From assembly GCA_949128115.1 (NCBI GenBank), contig OX421963.1, positions 83,089,602-83,153,601 on the forward strand: DNA of 64,000 nucleotides, written 5' to 3'. The DNA comes from Anaspis maculata (Eukaryota > Arthropoda > Insecta > Coleoptera > Scraptiidae). Position 1 is the first letter of the stretch. The number at the start of each line of letters is the position of its first letter. Both the position numbers and the translations under genes were made by a program. Below the pieces are notes generated by a model that saw nothing but the letters and a program-made list of their open reading frames with translations, was not told the origin of the DNA and searched no databases. This document shows positions 33,956-46,100 of this stretch, piece after piece.

Positions 33956-34413
33956 ACATACATTCCTCTACAAGCTTATTTGTGAACATGTTTCATATTT
34001 ATTACATTTATTTCAGAATCAACGAGAGATCTGGGAGAGCAAATCGTATATTTTTCAATTTTCTTGTTTTTCTCCTCAAAGTTCCCGGACGGTGTCAAAA
34101 GAAACTTTGGTTTTTTAGACCAAGGTTTCACATCCTCTACATTGGCATATTTTTTTCACTAAGTCCAGCCTTTTTGTAAGTTTTCGAAAAGAACCACTTG
34201 TCGCGCAATTTAAAACGTGGTTCACCGCTGAACTAAAAGATCTAGAAATCGGCCTCGAAAATTTTCTAGAAGAACTTCTCTTCTCTTCTCTATACCACTC
34301 GTCTCTCACGATTAGTGGATGTCTCTTTTTGATCTCGCAGCATTTAAGGAGGAATGTCACACGAAGAGTTTTTCCATTTCACTGGATACTTATATAATAA
34401 TTAATATATATAT

Positions 34414-34453
<40 letters not shown>

Positions 34454-36719
34454 TTATAATTAACGACTTGACTGAAGAGGTTATAGACATATGCCCCCAA
34501 AGACGTTTTTGAAGATTATTGAATCACTTTGTCCCAGACAATTTTCATACATCTCTCATCCGTTCTCCCACCATTTCAGAAGAGGGACCACGGCGCAAGT
34601 TGTTCCATCTTTTTGATTTCTTTACCATAGCCCCTGGGATGGATGGAAGTGTAACTTTGGCTTTTCTTATCCAGTTCTTCATTCTCTACATTGCCATGTT
34701 TTTTCAGCGAGTTCCTACTTAGTTCCAAGTTGAATCCTTGATAAACTGATCTATTATTTCACCTATCACTCTGTAATTAGCGTCGGTCATACTGGCAGTG
34801 GTGGCTACCGATCCTAATAACTTCAATAGAATTCCACCAAGAGCATCAAGAACCAAAAAGTTAAATATGGTAGATACCTTGGAGATGAAGAACGAATAAT
34901 TGAATAGCCAGAAAACAATCGAATTTACTAGATAAAAATCTGCGCCTTCTCAGTACCTACTCGTAGTTAGAGATTTTTTTTCTAAATAATGGGCGCACAC
35001 GTCCATTTGCAGCATCATAATCTAATAAGTGCATCGCTCTGTTGTAATTCGTGGAAAGAAGAGCGCATTTTTACGCTTCCAAGGCACGTCCACGAGCCGA
35101 CAAATTCACCGGGCGTTATAAGGTACCGCCGCGAGTGCCTCTGATCTGCTCCAGTAGATCGAAAGCTCGCGATTTTGAAAAGTGCGACACGCCGATGGTA
35201 CACACACTCACATTATACACACACATACACCAGTTTACCTATGATTGGAAGTGGTCTCCTCTTGCGGTGTGCGCCTAATGCGACCATATAAGCGGTCCGG
35301 TTTTTAAAACGTATGTATGACTGCCATAATCAATAGCCCATTTCGGAGAGCGCGAACGCGCATCTTCCACTTACTATTAGCTCGGCTGCGTGTGTACAAA
35401 AGTATATACAACCGTGTGGAAAAGCTGATGCAGCTTTGCAGAAGAGCAGCAGTTATGGATGTGCGGATGGACTTAAATAGCAATGGTGTGTGGTATGTGG
35501 CGGACGATTTGAAGCCGTTCTTCCAGAAGACATGGCCAGAGCCGTAAAATGGTAGCTATTCGTATCATGACCATTAGCGACCGTCCAGCGGCTCGAAATG
35601 TCACTCGCCAAGAGCCGCCTGAGACGTTAATGCGCAGATTCAATGGTCACCTTCTAATTAAGTGTCTCAGGAGGAGATGTCTCGTGCATACATACAGCAC
35701 AAATCGACTTGTGCCTTTCTTCATAAATATACGCTTTCATGCGTGCTATACTTTGTCTTGATCGCACTGTCATCCTTATACCGTATACCTGATGTTGTTA
35801 CGATGCTCCTTGGTGTATTCACGAAGTTGTACCTGATTCAAAAAGGGGTCTAAAAGAAAAATGCAAGCAATCGACTTGAAATCTTTTGTAACATTCGCTG
35901 GAGACTCCAAATCAAGGATAAAATAAAATACAGAGATGCACAATTGGCGGAGGAGCCGTAGAATAAACCAACAAAAATCCCCAGTTAGCTATTTCAAGGC
36001 TACATTTTTTAATGTAAACGAGGGTGATTAGCTCGGCGAGGCCTAGAAACCCCAAGAGCCCCCATTTGCAATGAATTACTATTATATGTAGTAGTAGAAT
36101 GGGTAACAAAATGTACCATAGTTCAGCGCATGATAACAAGAGGATTGCAAACTACCCTCCGTAGGGTCAAACTACGGAGAATATTTTGTATGTTGGTATG
36201 AAAATAAATCTAATATCTAATAATATCTAATACCTACAAATTTAATTATTCCAGCGAATAATAAAAATCGCTGAATTTTGGGAACAATTAGTCATTATAC
36301 CCCATAATGTCGAGACAGCCTCTCTTTACATAATTCTGGTTTGTTAAGCTTGTAATGATCCTCCCTGTAACACAGCATCCAGGATTTGGAACATCACTAC
36401 ATAAAATAATTACCTTGTAAACCCCTGAACAGAGCAATTCCAACTGGCAACATTCAGAAGGCATTATTGACCATTTGTCAACTCTTTGTAGGATGAGCTC
36501 TGTTTCCTCAATGCGTAACCTGAGCCATACCAATTTCCTGAACTTTGTGTTGGTACCCCTTTCCCCTCTATTTGACATTGAATTTATTTGCCCTGCCTGT
36601 GATTGTCTTAACCCTTCGTTGTGCCCGCTTTTGTTCAGCAGTGAAACGACCCGAGGCGGAAGAAGGTGGAGCCCAATGAAACAAGGGCATTACAGAGAAA
36701 GTTACATTCAAGTACTCAA
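33956..36719. other. Intergenic DNA with a weak internal duplication
   Basis: Two diverged direct copies occur at about 34100-34180 and 34640-34725: each has AACTTTGG followed by TTC(A)CATCCTCTACATTG-like text, then a poly-T run and GTCC/GTTCC. A (TA)n tract separates them. A CA-rich run lies at about 35205-35230 and a TATA-like GTTATAAGG at about 35115. Open frames such as 35317-35547 match no family. Confidence 0.35.
34403..34448. repeat. (TA)n microsatellite
   Basis: Nearly uninterrupted TA dinucleotides, with a TAATAATA variant at the start. Confidence 0.9.
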
Positions 36720-37310
36720 AGCAAAATAAGTGCAAAATAATTCTTTTATGGTTCTTCTCAACACGTAACATGTAACTGACAGAATGGACAAAATGAACAA
36801 AGGACAAAATGAATAGTAACAATAGGAACAATTGAAAACAACACAAAAAAATATGTCAAACTATCAAATCAAAGAAAACGGGGAGTGACGGATTCAGAGA
36901 AAGGGCACTTAGTGGAAGAAGCCGGCAAAGAAACCTCTGAGTATTGCTCGAAGAAGAAGACTCTCAAATATGTGACAAAATAAATGACAAAAACTCACTG
37001 ATAATTTCCGGTATTCAGTGTGAGTGAAATTAGTAAAAAAATATCGCAGCAACATCAGTAGACAAATGTAAAACATCAGTGAACAGTGCATAATAAATCA
37101 ACAATGCATAAAAATCCAAAACGAGACAAAATAAGTGCTAGTAGGATCCTGAAAATTACCTACACAGAATATCCGACAAACATAGCAGTGAGAATAAAAC
37201 ATGACATAAAAATATGAGAGTCACAAAAAGACGGCGGACAATGACATTCACATGAGGAATCAAATCATGACACAGACAAAAATACGACGCCATGGACCTG
37301 TAATTGAACT
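36720..37310. repeat. A-rich degenerate GACAAAA repeat tract
   Basis: Strings of the type GGACAAAATGAA, TGACAAAATAAATGACAAAA and CATGACATAAAAATATGA recur at irregular short intervals. A similar texture returns at about 39,940-40,060 on the far side of the big palindrome. No coding potential. Unit length could not be fixed by eye. Confidence 0.45.
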
Positions 37311-37789
37311 GGACTTATGATACCGTATATTGTCATGACTCCAGTGGGAGGCCGACATGTTCGTTATCATCACTAGTGAAGTGACTTTCATTTTGCACAA
37401 TCAATACTGACCGTCCTGAAATGATGACTCTTCTCCGATGGCGGCATGATATGAGTGTAAAGTTCAAGTCAGGTCAAAATGACATTTTTGCTATTGCTGT
37501 AAAGGCAGGACCGTTTCCTTACGTTCGCTTGCAGCAATTACCATCTACATAATATTATGTTCATAGGTTTCGGTAATTCGATAAAAAAGACGCTGTTCCG
37601 TGGCAAAAATCGTTTATTAGAAGGTGTTGAGCACAGAAATTCGATTATATTACTGTTGGGAGTTCGGCTTCCTCCTTGTCTCTTTCAATGGCTTGCAACC
37701 ACCGTCCGCTGCTGTTTTTTTTGGTATTCTACAATAGAATAGTAGGATCAGGGTCGATAATTTATGGACTGGCACACTTTTACCTATTA

Positions 37790-39435
37790 GTACAAGAAAG
37801 ATAGATTTCAACCTCGGAATAAATATGGACGTCGTGAAAATTTGATATTCTGTTCAGAATTGAGTGCTCTACAACATATCCAAAATCGCCACAAATCGCA
37901 CCCGGGGGTTTTGAGTTATTGGAGGGGGGGTAAAAAATTGTAACTTAAAATGGAGGGGATGAAGCCCGTCAATCGATTGGAAGCAAATACGTTATGATTC
38001 GACGCATCATATCCCATTGATATCATTTTGGCACAAAAAGTGTCGATTACTGTTGAAGGGGGGTCGTGGGGGGGCGAAGCTCTGCTAGGTGGTCCATTTT
38101 GTTTTTCTGGCCATGTAAAACCGATCACGACCAGTTTGGTATCTTTTCCAACTTAATTCAATCTCCTGAACTCGAATCTAATGTGTAAATTTGGATGAAA
38201 ACAAGTTTGAACACGTTAACTTGAAAAAACTTGTTTTTTCTTTGACAATTTTGAAGAATTTTTTTTTCACTGTTAGAGGTATTCATCTTTCAAAAATTTT
38301 CAGGGGTTATTGGATTGAAGTGTATTCTTCACGAAAATCATTCACTTGATGTATAATTTTGATTCTCGAGTTCAAAAAATCGATTTAAACTCGAGCCGGC
38401 TCGGCGCGTCGTCTACTACTGACCAGAACACTAGAGCATGTAACTTTCAATGAAAATAGCTCATACTTTCGAAGAAATAACAACTCATCTTTGAAAATTT
38501 GATTATATGTGCAGAATTGAATTCTCTATAACATAAACAAAATCGCTATGAATCGCACTGCAGGATTTTGAGTTATTCGAGGAGTAGAATAACATTTTCT
38601 CAAGATTCGTGCTCTATGAACTGTTACCTCTCCCCTCAAATAACTCAAAACCCTGCAGTGCGATTCATGACGGTTTTGTTTATGTTATAGGGAATTCAAT
38701 TCTGCACAGATAATCAAATTTTCAAAGATAAGTTGTTATCTCTTCGAAAGTTTGAGCTATTTTCATTTCAAGGTGCATGCTGTAGTGTTCTGGTCAGTAG
38801 TAGACAACGCGCCGAGCCGGCTCAAGTTCAAATCGATTTTTTGAACTCGGGAAACAAAATTATACATTGAGTGAATGATTTTCGTGAAGAATACACTTCA
38901 ATCTAATGACCCCTGAAAATTTTCCAAAGATAAACACCTCTAACAGTAAAAAAGAAATTCGTGAAAATTGTCAAAGAAAAAACAAGTTTTTTTGAGTTAA
39001 CTTGTTCAAACTTGTTTTCATCCAAATTTACAGATCGGATTCAAGTTCAGGAGATTGAATTTAGTCGGAAAAAATACCAAACTTTTTGTGATCGGTTCTA
39101 CATGGCCAGAAAAACAAAACGGACCACCTAGCAGAGCTTCGCCCCCCACGACCCCCCTTCAACAGTAATTGACACTTTTTGTGTCAAAATGGTATCAACG
39201 GGATATGATGCGTCGAATCATAACGTATTTGCTTCCAATGGATTGACGAGTTTTATCCCCTCCATTCCATGTTGCAATTTTTTACCCCCCCTCCAATAAC
39301 TCAAAACCCCCGGGTGCGATTTTTGGCGATTTTGGATATGTTGTAGAGCACTCAATTCTGAACAGAATATCAACTTTTCAGGACGTCCATATTTTTTCCG
39401 AGGTTTTGCAGATTTTTTTACTATTTTTCCTGTAC
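37790..39435. mobile_element. 1.65-kb near-complete palindrome
   Basis: The two arms of about 800 bp meet near 38,600-38,630. Paired landmarks are GAGTGCTCTACAACATATCC (37861) with its inverse at 39338, CACTGTTGAAGGGG-type text at 38050/39160, and ACTACTGACCAGAACACTA (38412) with its inverse at 38785. Tips are GTACAAGAAA and TTTCCTGTAC with TA outside each. Mismatches are scattered, so it is not a recent perfect copy. It has no transposase and no CAGGGTG box; class unknown. Confidence 0.85.
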
Positions 39436-41239
39436 TATATATAAAGAAACAGTCTCAAGGCCCGAGTATAAACACACCAAATTCGAAGATGACACATAAC
39501 CAAAAACTGTGACGTACAAATGGTCAAAATGTTATTTTTCTCGTGAAAGGCAGACAGATCGCGATTGCAGTGATTTCGAAGCAACCTGTCGGAGCTGAAA
39601 TGACAAAACAGATACTCTCAAACTGTCTCAAATCTTCAAGACCGTTTCAACTAACGATGAGGTCTTCGAAACGAAACAAACCTGATGACTACTTTCGAGG
39701 TTAAAAACATATCATTGCTAACGGAATCTTTTATTTAGGAAAAGTTACATATCGATTAATATTAATAGTACAAAAATTTTTGATGGAACTTCCTCATTTT
39801 CTATAATATTTTTAGAATTTCTGTTATAATAACGAACATGGTAGGGCCCCTATGACGTCATTTACTGTTCGGCCTCGTACCGCGATAAGCAGTCCATTTT
39901 GAATACAAGTCCATGTACGGCGCAAAAAATACAGGTAAGGGTGTACATGACAATCAAATTACACACAAAAGTAATGAAATGATCATAAAAATAATGATAT
40001 ACTCATGAAAATAAAGACATAATATGCAAACAGACAAATCCAATTCAAATAGAATCAGAGCACGGCGGCAAAACAAAAACTATCGTGGGTGTTTAAAAAT
40101 AGCTCACAAAGGAAATCACGTATCTGCAAGAGAATGCACCAACACATGTAGAAATAACAATATGAAATGCGTCAAAGTGACATCAGACTCGACAGATTCA
40201 AGATTGGGCGACTAGCGTATACACAAGTAATTGATGAAAAATCGTAACAATCAGTACTTACAAAACTTACATGTAGGGAGTGAGCACACATGTGTCAAAC
40301 TGGACGGCGGACCCCGTCTCCCTTGCATTCTCGCGCGTTCCTCCTGGACCCCGACATAAGGCATACAAATTTCCCTCTGCTCCTCGACTCCGCGGACCTC
40401 AAGCCCAGCACACATGTGTGGGTTCAAATATGGGTTCAGGGGCATTTCGATACAGTTCAAAAACATACAAACGGAGAGGTCTTGAAACTATTGCCTAGAC
40501 AACGCGGTTATGATAATACTTCTTAATATGGTAAAATAAAGCAAAACCCCACAGAACGCCCCTTGAGAAAACGAGGGAAGAAAACAGAGGACGATGACGG
40601 AGGTTCTTCAACAAACCCAAGACAGTTCTTGGTGTTCTTTCTTCTCCGTCTTTTTTGTTGGCTTCTGTTCCTTCTTCTTCTTCTCCTCCTCCTCCCAATA
40701 TGACCTTCAGGAGGAATAACCAGGCGACCATGACATAGTGTTCAGGTCCGTGGTTCCGAAGTAAAATCAACGCCCCTAGTCGACAAAAGTTGGTCAAGTG
40801 CCCAGATGTTGATGGGAACTTTTTTTTGTTATCAGACAAACAACTTCTCCGGAACCAGACAAGAAGCAGACACTCCTGGATTGCATTTGGTGACCAAAGA
40901 GTTTGGACAATTCAGTCATCCTGTTGACAACTGGAACTCGTGTAGGCAACGATTTATTTCTGCTTTGGTTAAGACGCCTTAGTGGAACCAGGTGATGAGG
41001 GAGGCAGAACATTGGTAAATGGTGATGTCAACATCAGACGAAACGCTTCGTAACGAAACCAGACCTCGGTGATGATTTATTGCTGTTTTTGGTGCCAAAG
41101 TTAGCAGTATAAAGTAGCAAGACGACGACGATGTTTTGGTATTCTTCTTGTCTCAGTGATATTTTTCGTTGCTCAGTGGAAAGACAGTGGGTTTGAACAA
41201 GATTGCGGCGAGGTCGTGCAAATTGACAGTGGTGATATA
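39436..41239. other. Intergenic DNA, partly degenerate repeats
   Basis: The A-rich repeat texture continues to about 40,060. The stretch 40,690-41,230 has repeated GATGATG/GTGATGTCAACATCAG and CAGACAA(G)AAG-like words suggestive of another decayed minisatellite that also borders E3 on its right side (50,780-51,100). No gene was recognised. Confidence 0.35.
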
Positions 41240-42014
41240 AACTGCTTGACAATTGAACTGCAACACCTAAAAATTAGGTGCGTTTTCAAATTGAGATAGC
41301 TCAAAAAATATTTGACGGATTCCAGAAATTCAGGCATGTGAGGAAAGATCATTTCTTTGACTATCGAATGCTGGTATTGATGATGAGTTTGATTGCACAA
41401 TTTGTCATATACAGGGTGCCAACGGAGAGCGTGCAGATACGGGCAATCTTTCACCTTGTGCAACTTTCGAAAAAAAAAAGTCCGAGATTTTTTCTACCAC
41501 GTGCTTTTGAAAGGTTGAATCATTATGCCGAAACGGTTTTGTAATTTTGACCCTAACTGTTTTTTTCAAAAAATTGTGCTCAGTTTTTTCTGAAATATGC
41601 ACTTTCTGATTAAGAAAAAGAAATAGAGACATTGTTTGTTTTCAAACGGCGTCCGTATTGAATTTATTTACGAAGATTTTCATTGGAGCCTCCACATCCC
41701 CTAGAAACTACCCCTTTTGGGACACCGTCTCACAACAAGATATGCAATGCTTCATTTAAAAGGCCTAAGAAAAGTACTCATGAGTAATTGGATTGAAATC
41801 AGGATACTACGATGACCCCACACGTACAGCTCCCTAAAAACCACCCCTTGACTTCAAGAGACAGGGTTGGTATGATAAGACATGCAATACATGAAAATTC
41901 CAAAAAACGTCTTTTTCAACTGTTCCACTGACAAAGTGAAGCTACACGATGACCCTTTACGTAGGTCATCCCAACAGTAGCTACCTTCTCAAAAAAGAAC
42001 TACCCTTCAAAAAA

Positions 42015-42019
42015 CCAGT
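42015..42019. repeat. BEL target-site duplication, left copy (CCAGT)
   Basis: CCAGT directly precedes the TG of the left LTR. The same five bases follow the CA of the other LTR at 49516-49520. Five bases is usual for BEL/Pao integrases. Confidence 0.9.
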
Positions 42020-42984
42020 TGTTAGCGCGGTACACATAAAGACGGCAGCCTTCCGATGAAGGCTGCATTAAAACAATAACTCTTGGATTAGGAAAGCAGC
42101 AAGCGACAGTCAGAAATAAAATTCACAACAACAATCAAAAACTTTAATGCAAAACAAAGAAAAAAACACAAACAGACAGAATTACAAAACAATAAAAAAA
42201 AAAACAATGTGAATTAAATGAAGTGAAAAATCCGAGTGGTTCTGATCGGGGGCAGATTCGCTGGCGCCGAGTGGCGTCCTGAAAACGAGACGAACTGCAC
42301 TGAAGGTATACACCCCGGCAAACGGGAATAAACGGTAAATGGTAAAAACAATGGAAAATATGGAACTTACGGGATCTTATTCGGTGGCGGCGTCGTCCTG
42401 GCGGAGTCCGAAGGCGGCGTCGTGGTGGATGGCCGTTCTGGTGGTGGATTTCCTGGCGAAATGTACGAGTGCCCGTGTTCGTCACCAAAATGGCGGACGA
42501 ACGACTCGATCCCGTCCGAAACTGGAGCTTTGTGTGCGGCTGGCTGATCCAAGCCGCTCCCCGGTGAAAGCGGTGAAAACTGCCGCTTTCTGGACTTGGA
42601 GATGCTGCAGAGCTCCTCCAGGAGTCACTATCGGACGCGATGGGCCTTGGATGGGCTTCTGGTCGAGTACGAATGTACGCCGATGGCACGACAAGATGGC
42701 CGCGAGAACGATGACCAAAAAAAGACGGCGTGGCTTCCCGCTCGACGTACAGAGATCAACGCCGCTTCGAACGAAGCGGCAAAGGCACGAGCGGAAAGAA
42801 AGCCGAAGAATGCCGAAGACGGCCGAAGAAAGTGCTGGAGCTCGTTTACGCTTGCGCCTGACAGCCAAGTGCCAGGCACACCGAACAGGGGGTGAGGGGT
42901 GAGGACTTGGACGACACAGGGATATTTTGGGTTGCATACCCTCAATGCACACGAATGCAGTTTTCAATGAACGGGGCCGAGACA
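42020..42984 (-). repeat. BEL 3' LTR
   Basis: Direct repeat of 48552-49515. Read on the minus strand it begins TGTCTCGGCCCCG and ends CCGCGCTAACA. Open frames of about 180 codons cross it on both strands, but they result from its GC-rich middle and are not part of gag-pol. Confidence 0.93.
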
Positions 42985-42999
42985 TACTCCCCACCAAAA
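42985..42999 (-). promoter_or_regulatory. Polypurine tract of the BEL element
   Basis: Minus-strand TTTTGGTGGGGAGTA abuts the 3' LTR at the position where plus-strand DNA priming is expected. Confidence 0.7.
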
Positions 43000-43103
43000 T
43001 ACCACTCGGGGTATTTTCAAAGTTCAAAAATTAATGAAATCAAACATGATACAAAAAGAAAGAGCATAGTGAAAACAATGACGGAAGTGAAAACACAGAA
43101 TGC

Positions 43104-46100
43104 TCACTGTCCTGAAGGGAGGGGACAAAGTTTGACCATTGGGCGTCGCAGAACGTCGCGTTGAGTACGGACATCTGCGACACGACAAATGCCATCTTTG
43201 CCGGGGAAGAGTTTTGAAATTCTGCCTAACCTCCACTTCAGAGGGGGAGCGCTTTCGTCCTTGATGAGGACTAAAGACCCCACATCTGCGGATTCAAGGT
43301 GACGTGACTTGTGCCACTTGCCGCGTTGGTACAGCGTGTGTAGATATTCGTCGCGCCAACGCGCCCAGAAACGCTGTTGCATGGATTGGACCAACTGCCA
43401 TCGCGACAACCTGCTGAACTTGAGGTGGGACAAATCTGGGTCAGGTGGGGCCGTTAACGGCTCGAGCGTCAAAAAATGACCAGGCGTCAATGGGCACAGA
43501 TCATTTGGATCCGAGCTCAGCTCCGAAAGTGGCCGTGAGTTGAGCAACGCTTCAACTTGGGTGACCAACGTGGTCAGCTCTTCAAAGGTGAGTATTTGAT
43601 CACCTATCACGCGAGATAGATGAGTTTTGACAGCTTTTATGCCGCTTTCCCACAGCCCGCCAAAGTGGGGACTGGAGGGAGGAATGAAGCGCCAAGTGAT
43701 GGCTTCGGATTCCGCGGCGAGTTGCATTGACGTCGTCAATTGCCTATGAGCTCCGACAAAGTTTGTGCCATTGTCGCTATAGATGGTAGAGCAGCGACCG
43801 CGCCGGGCAATGAATCTGCGCAAGGCAGCGAGGAAAGCATCTGTTGAGAGATCGGAGGCAACCTCGACGTGCAATGCCTTGGTGGCGAAGCACACGAAAA
43901 GACAGATGTACGCCTTCGTAGTTCTGACACCGCGAGCGCGTGACATGAGGATTGGAAAAGGGCCACCATAGTCGAGCCCGACGCAGCTAAAAGGTTTTAG
44001 CTGAGAAATTCGCGCCGAGGGGAGGTCGCCCATGGTGGGAGAAAAAGTTTGCGGCTTAGTCCGGAAGCACCGGTAACACGATGCAAGATAGTGCCGTACC
44101 GCGCGTCGCGTGGACAATATCCAAAAATTTTGCTGCAGGAGATAGCAGGTATTGTTGAGTCCCGGGTGGCAATGTCGGGAATGAACTTGTCGAATGACGA
44201 GTCCTGTCAAGACGTGACGAGATGGAAGAAGAGCAGGGTGTCTGGTTGCAAATGGCAGCTCATGACAATGCTTCAAACGTCCGCCGACGCGGAGAACATC
44301 GTCACGATCGAGAAAGGGTGAAAGTTTTCGAAAGGGTCTTGAACAGGGTTTGCCGTTGCGTAACGACGCGATTTCGACGGCAAATACCTTCTGCTGTACA
44401 TGTTTGACAATGTACAACAAGGCAAAATGGAGTTCTGTATCCGAGAGAGGTCCTGTGAACTTCTCATCGGACTTGCATTTGCAGAACCGATAGAAATAGG
44501 CGACAGCGCCCTGAATCTTCCGTAAGGAGGATATGCGCAAAACGAGGTCGTCGATGTCAATCGGCGGCGGCTGCGGCACACGCACGACCAAAGCGAGCTT
44601 TCGCTCTTCAGACGCAATGTCTGGGGAGGACACGGAGAATTTGTCATCCGGCCATGTGTCATCCGCTGATGACAGAAAAGGTGGGCCAGACCACCAGAGG
44701 GAGCACGAAAGCATGTCTTCGGGAAACAATCCGCGCGAAGCTGGGTCGGCGGGATTGTCCGATGTTGAGACATGTCTCCAACACTGAGGCGGGACACGCT
44801 GTTGAATATGCTCAACACGGTGAGCAACAAATGTTTTCCAGCGGTGCGAAGAGGAACGCAGCCAGCTGAGAACAACCGTAGAATCGGTCCACGCAAATAT
44901 GGCATCGAACTGTACGGTTCCTGCGAGCGCGGCAACGGTGAAGGCAACGAGATTGGAAAGTAGGACCGCTGCACACAATTCGAGACGGGGTACGGTCAGC
45001 AATTTGACTGGAGCCACCTTTGATTTGGCGGTTAGGAGACGAATGGTGGGAACACCATTTCGAAGGTAACGAACGTACAACACGCTCGCGTACCCAGATT
45101 CAGATGCGTCGCAAAAGGTGTGCAACTGGCACCTGTCTGCAGGCGACGGAAAAGTATGCCGTGGAATTTGCAACCGCGAAAGTAGCGATAGCTCGGATTG
45201 AAAACGCAACCACTGCTGACATACGATGTCTGGAGGGGTGTCGTCCCAATCAAGGCCAAGTTTCCATAACCGTTGGATTAAATGTTTGGCGAAGAATGCA
45301 ACAGGGCACAGAAAGCCGAGCGGATCGTAAATCCGAGCCACCTCCGACAAGATGGACCGTTTTGTGCACGGTAGTTCATTTGGATGAACCGTGAATGAAA
45401 AGGTGTCTGTTGCCGCTTGCCACTGGAGGCCAAGAATTTTTACAGTATCGTCAGCAACGTCACTGAAAGTGGACGGCTGAGTTCGATCGTGATCAAGTGG
45501 TATGTCTTGCAGCACATCAGGGTGATTGCTTGCCCACTTGCGCAATTCAAAGCAACCCGATTTGAGCAGGTTGATTAGCTGCGTTTGCAATTCCCGTGCT
45601 GATTCCACGGAGTTCGCACCGCAAAGTAGATCGTCTACATACAAATTACGGCGAATTGCCTGCGAAGCCAATGGACACTTCGAGGCGCTTTGTTCTGCCA
45701 AGTGAAGCAACGTGCGAACCGCTAGAAACGGTGCCGAAGAAACACCATATGTAATGGTGTTCAATTGGTACGTTTCAATGGGTCGATCAGGGGAGAAACG
45801 AAAGCGAATGAGTTGATACTTGCGATGTTCGGGCGAGATAAGTATCTGCCGATACATCTGACGGATGTCACAAGTAAAAACGATCGGCTCACACCGAAAC
45901 TGCAGTAGCAAAGCTGCTATGTCCTGTTGTAACTTAGGACCGACGAGAAGCGTCTCGTTGAGAGATAAATGATTCGGCGCTTGCGCCGAAGCATCAAAAA
46001 CGACGCGAATTTTCGGCTTGTCGTCTTCGATCTTGACGATCGGATGATGAGGGATGTAACACGCCTCAGAATCTGGAGGTTCTGCGTCCAGCAAGGTCAT

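Noticed and set aside
42339..43027. Open frames of 99-187 codons on both strands across the BEL LTR and its duplicate at 48.7-49.5 kb
   Set aside because: They lie in the LTRs, overlap each other in opposite strands, and match no known domain. The GC-rich, stop-poor sequence explains them.
44273..44974. 233-codon minus-strand frame within the BEL region
   Set aside because: It lies wholly inside the gag-pol frame in another register; a shadow of the real gene.
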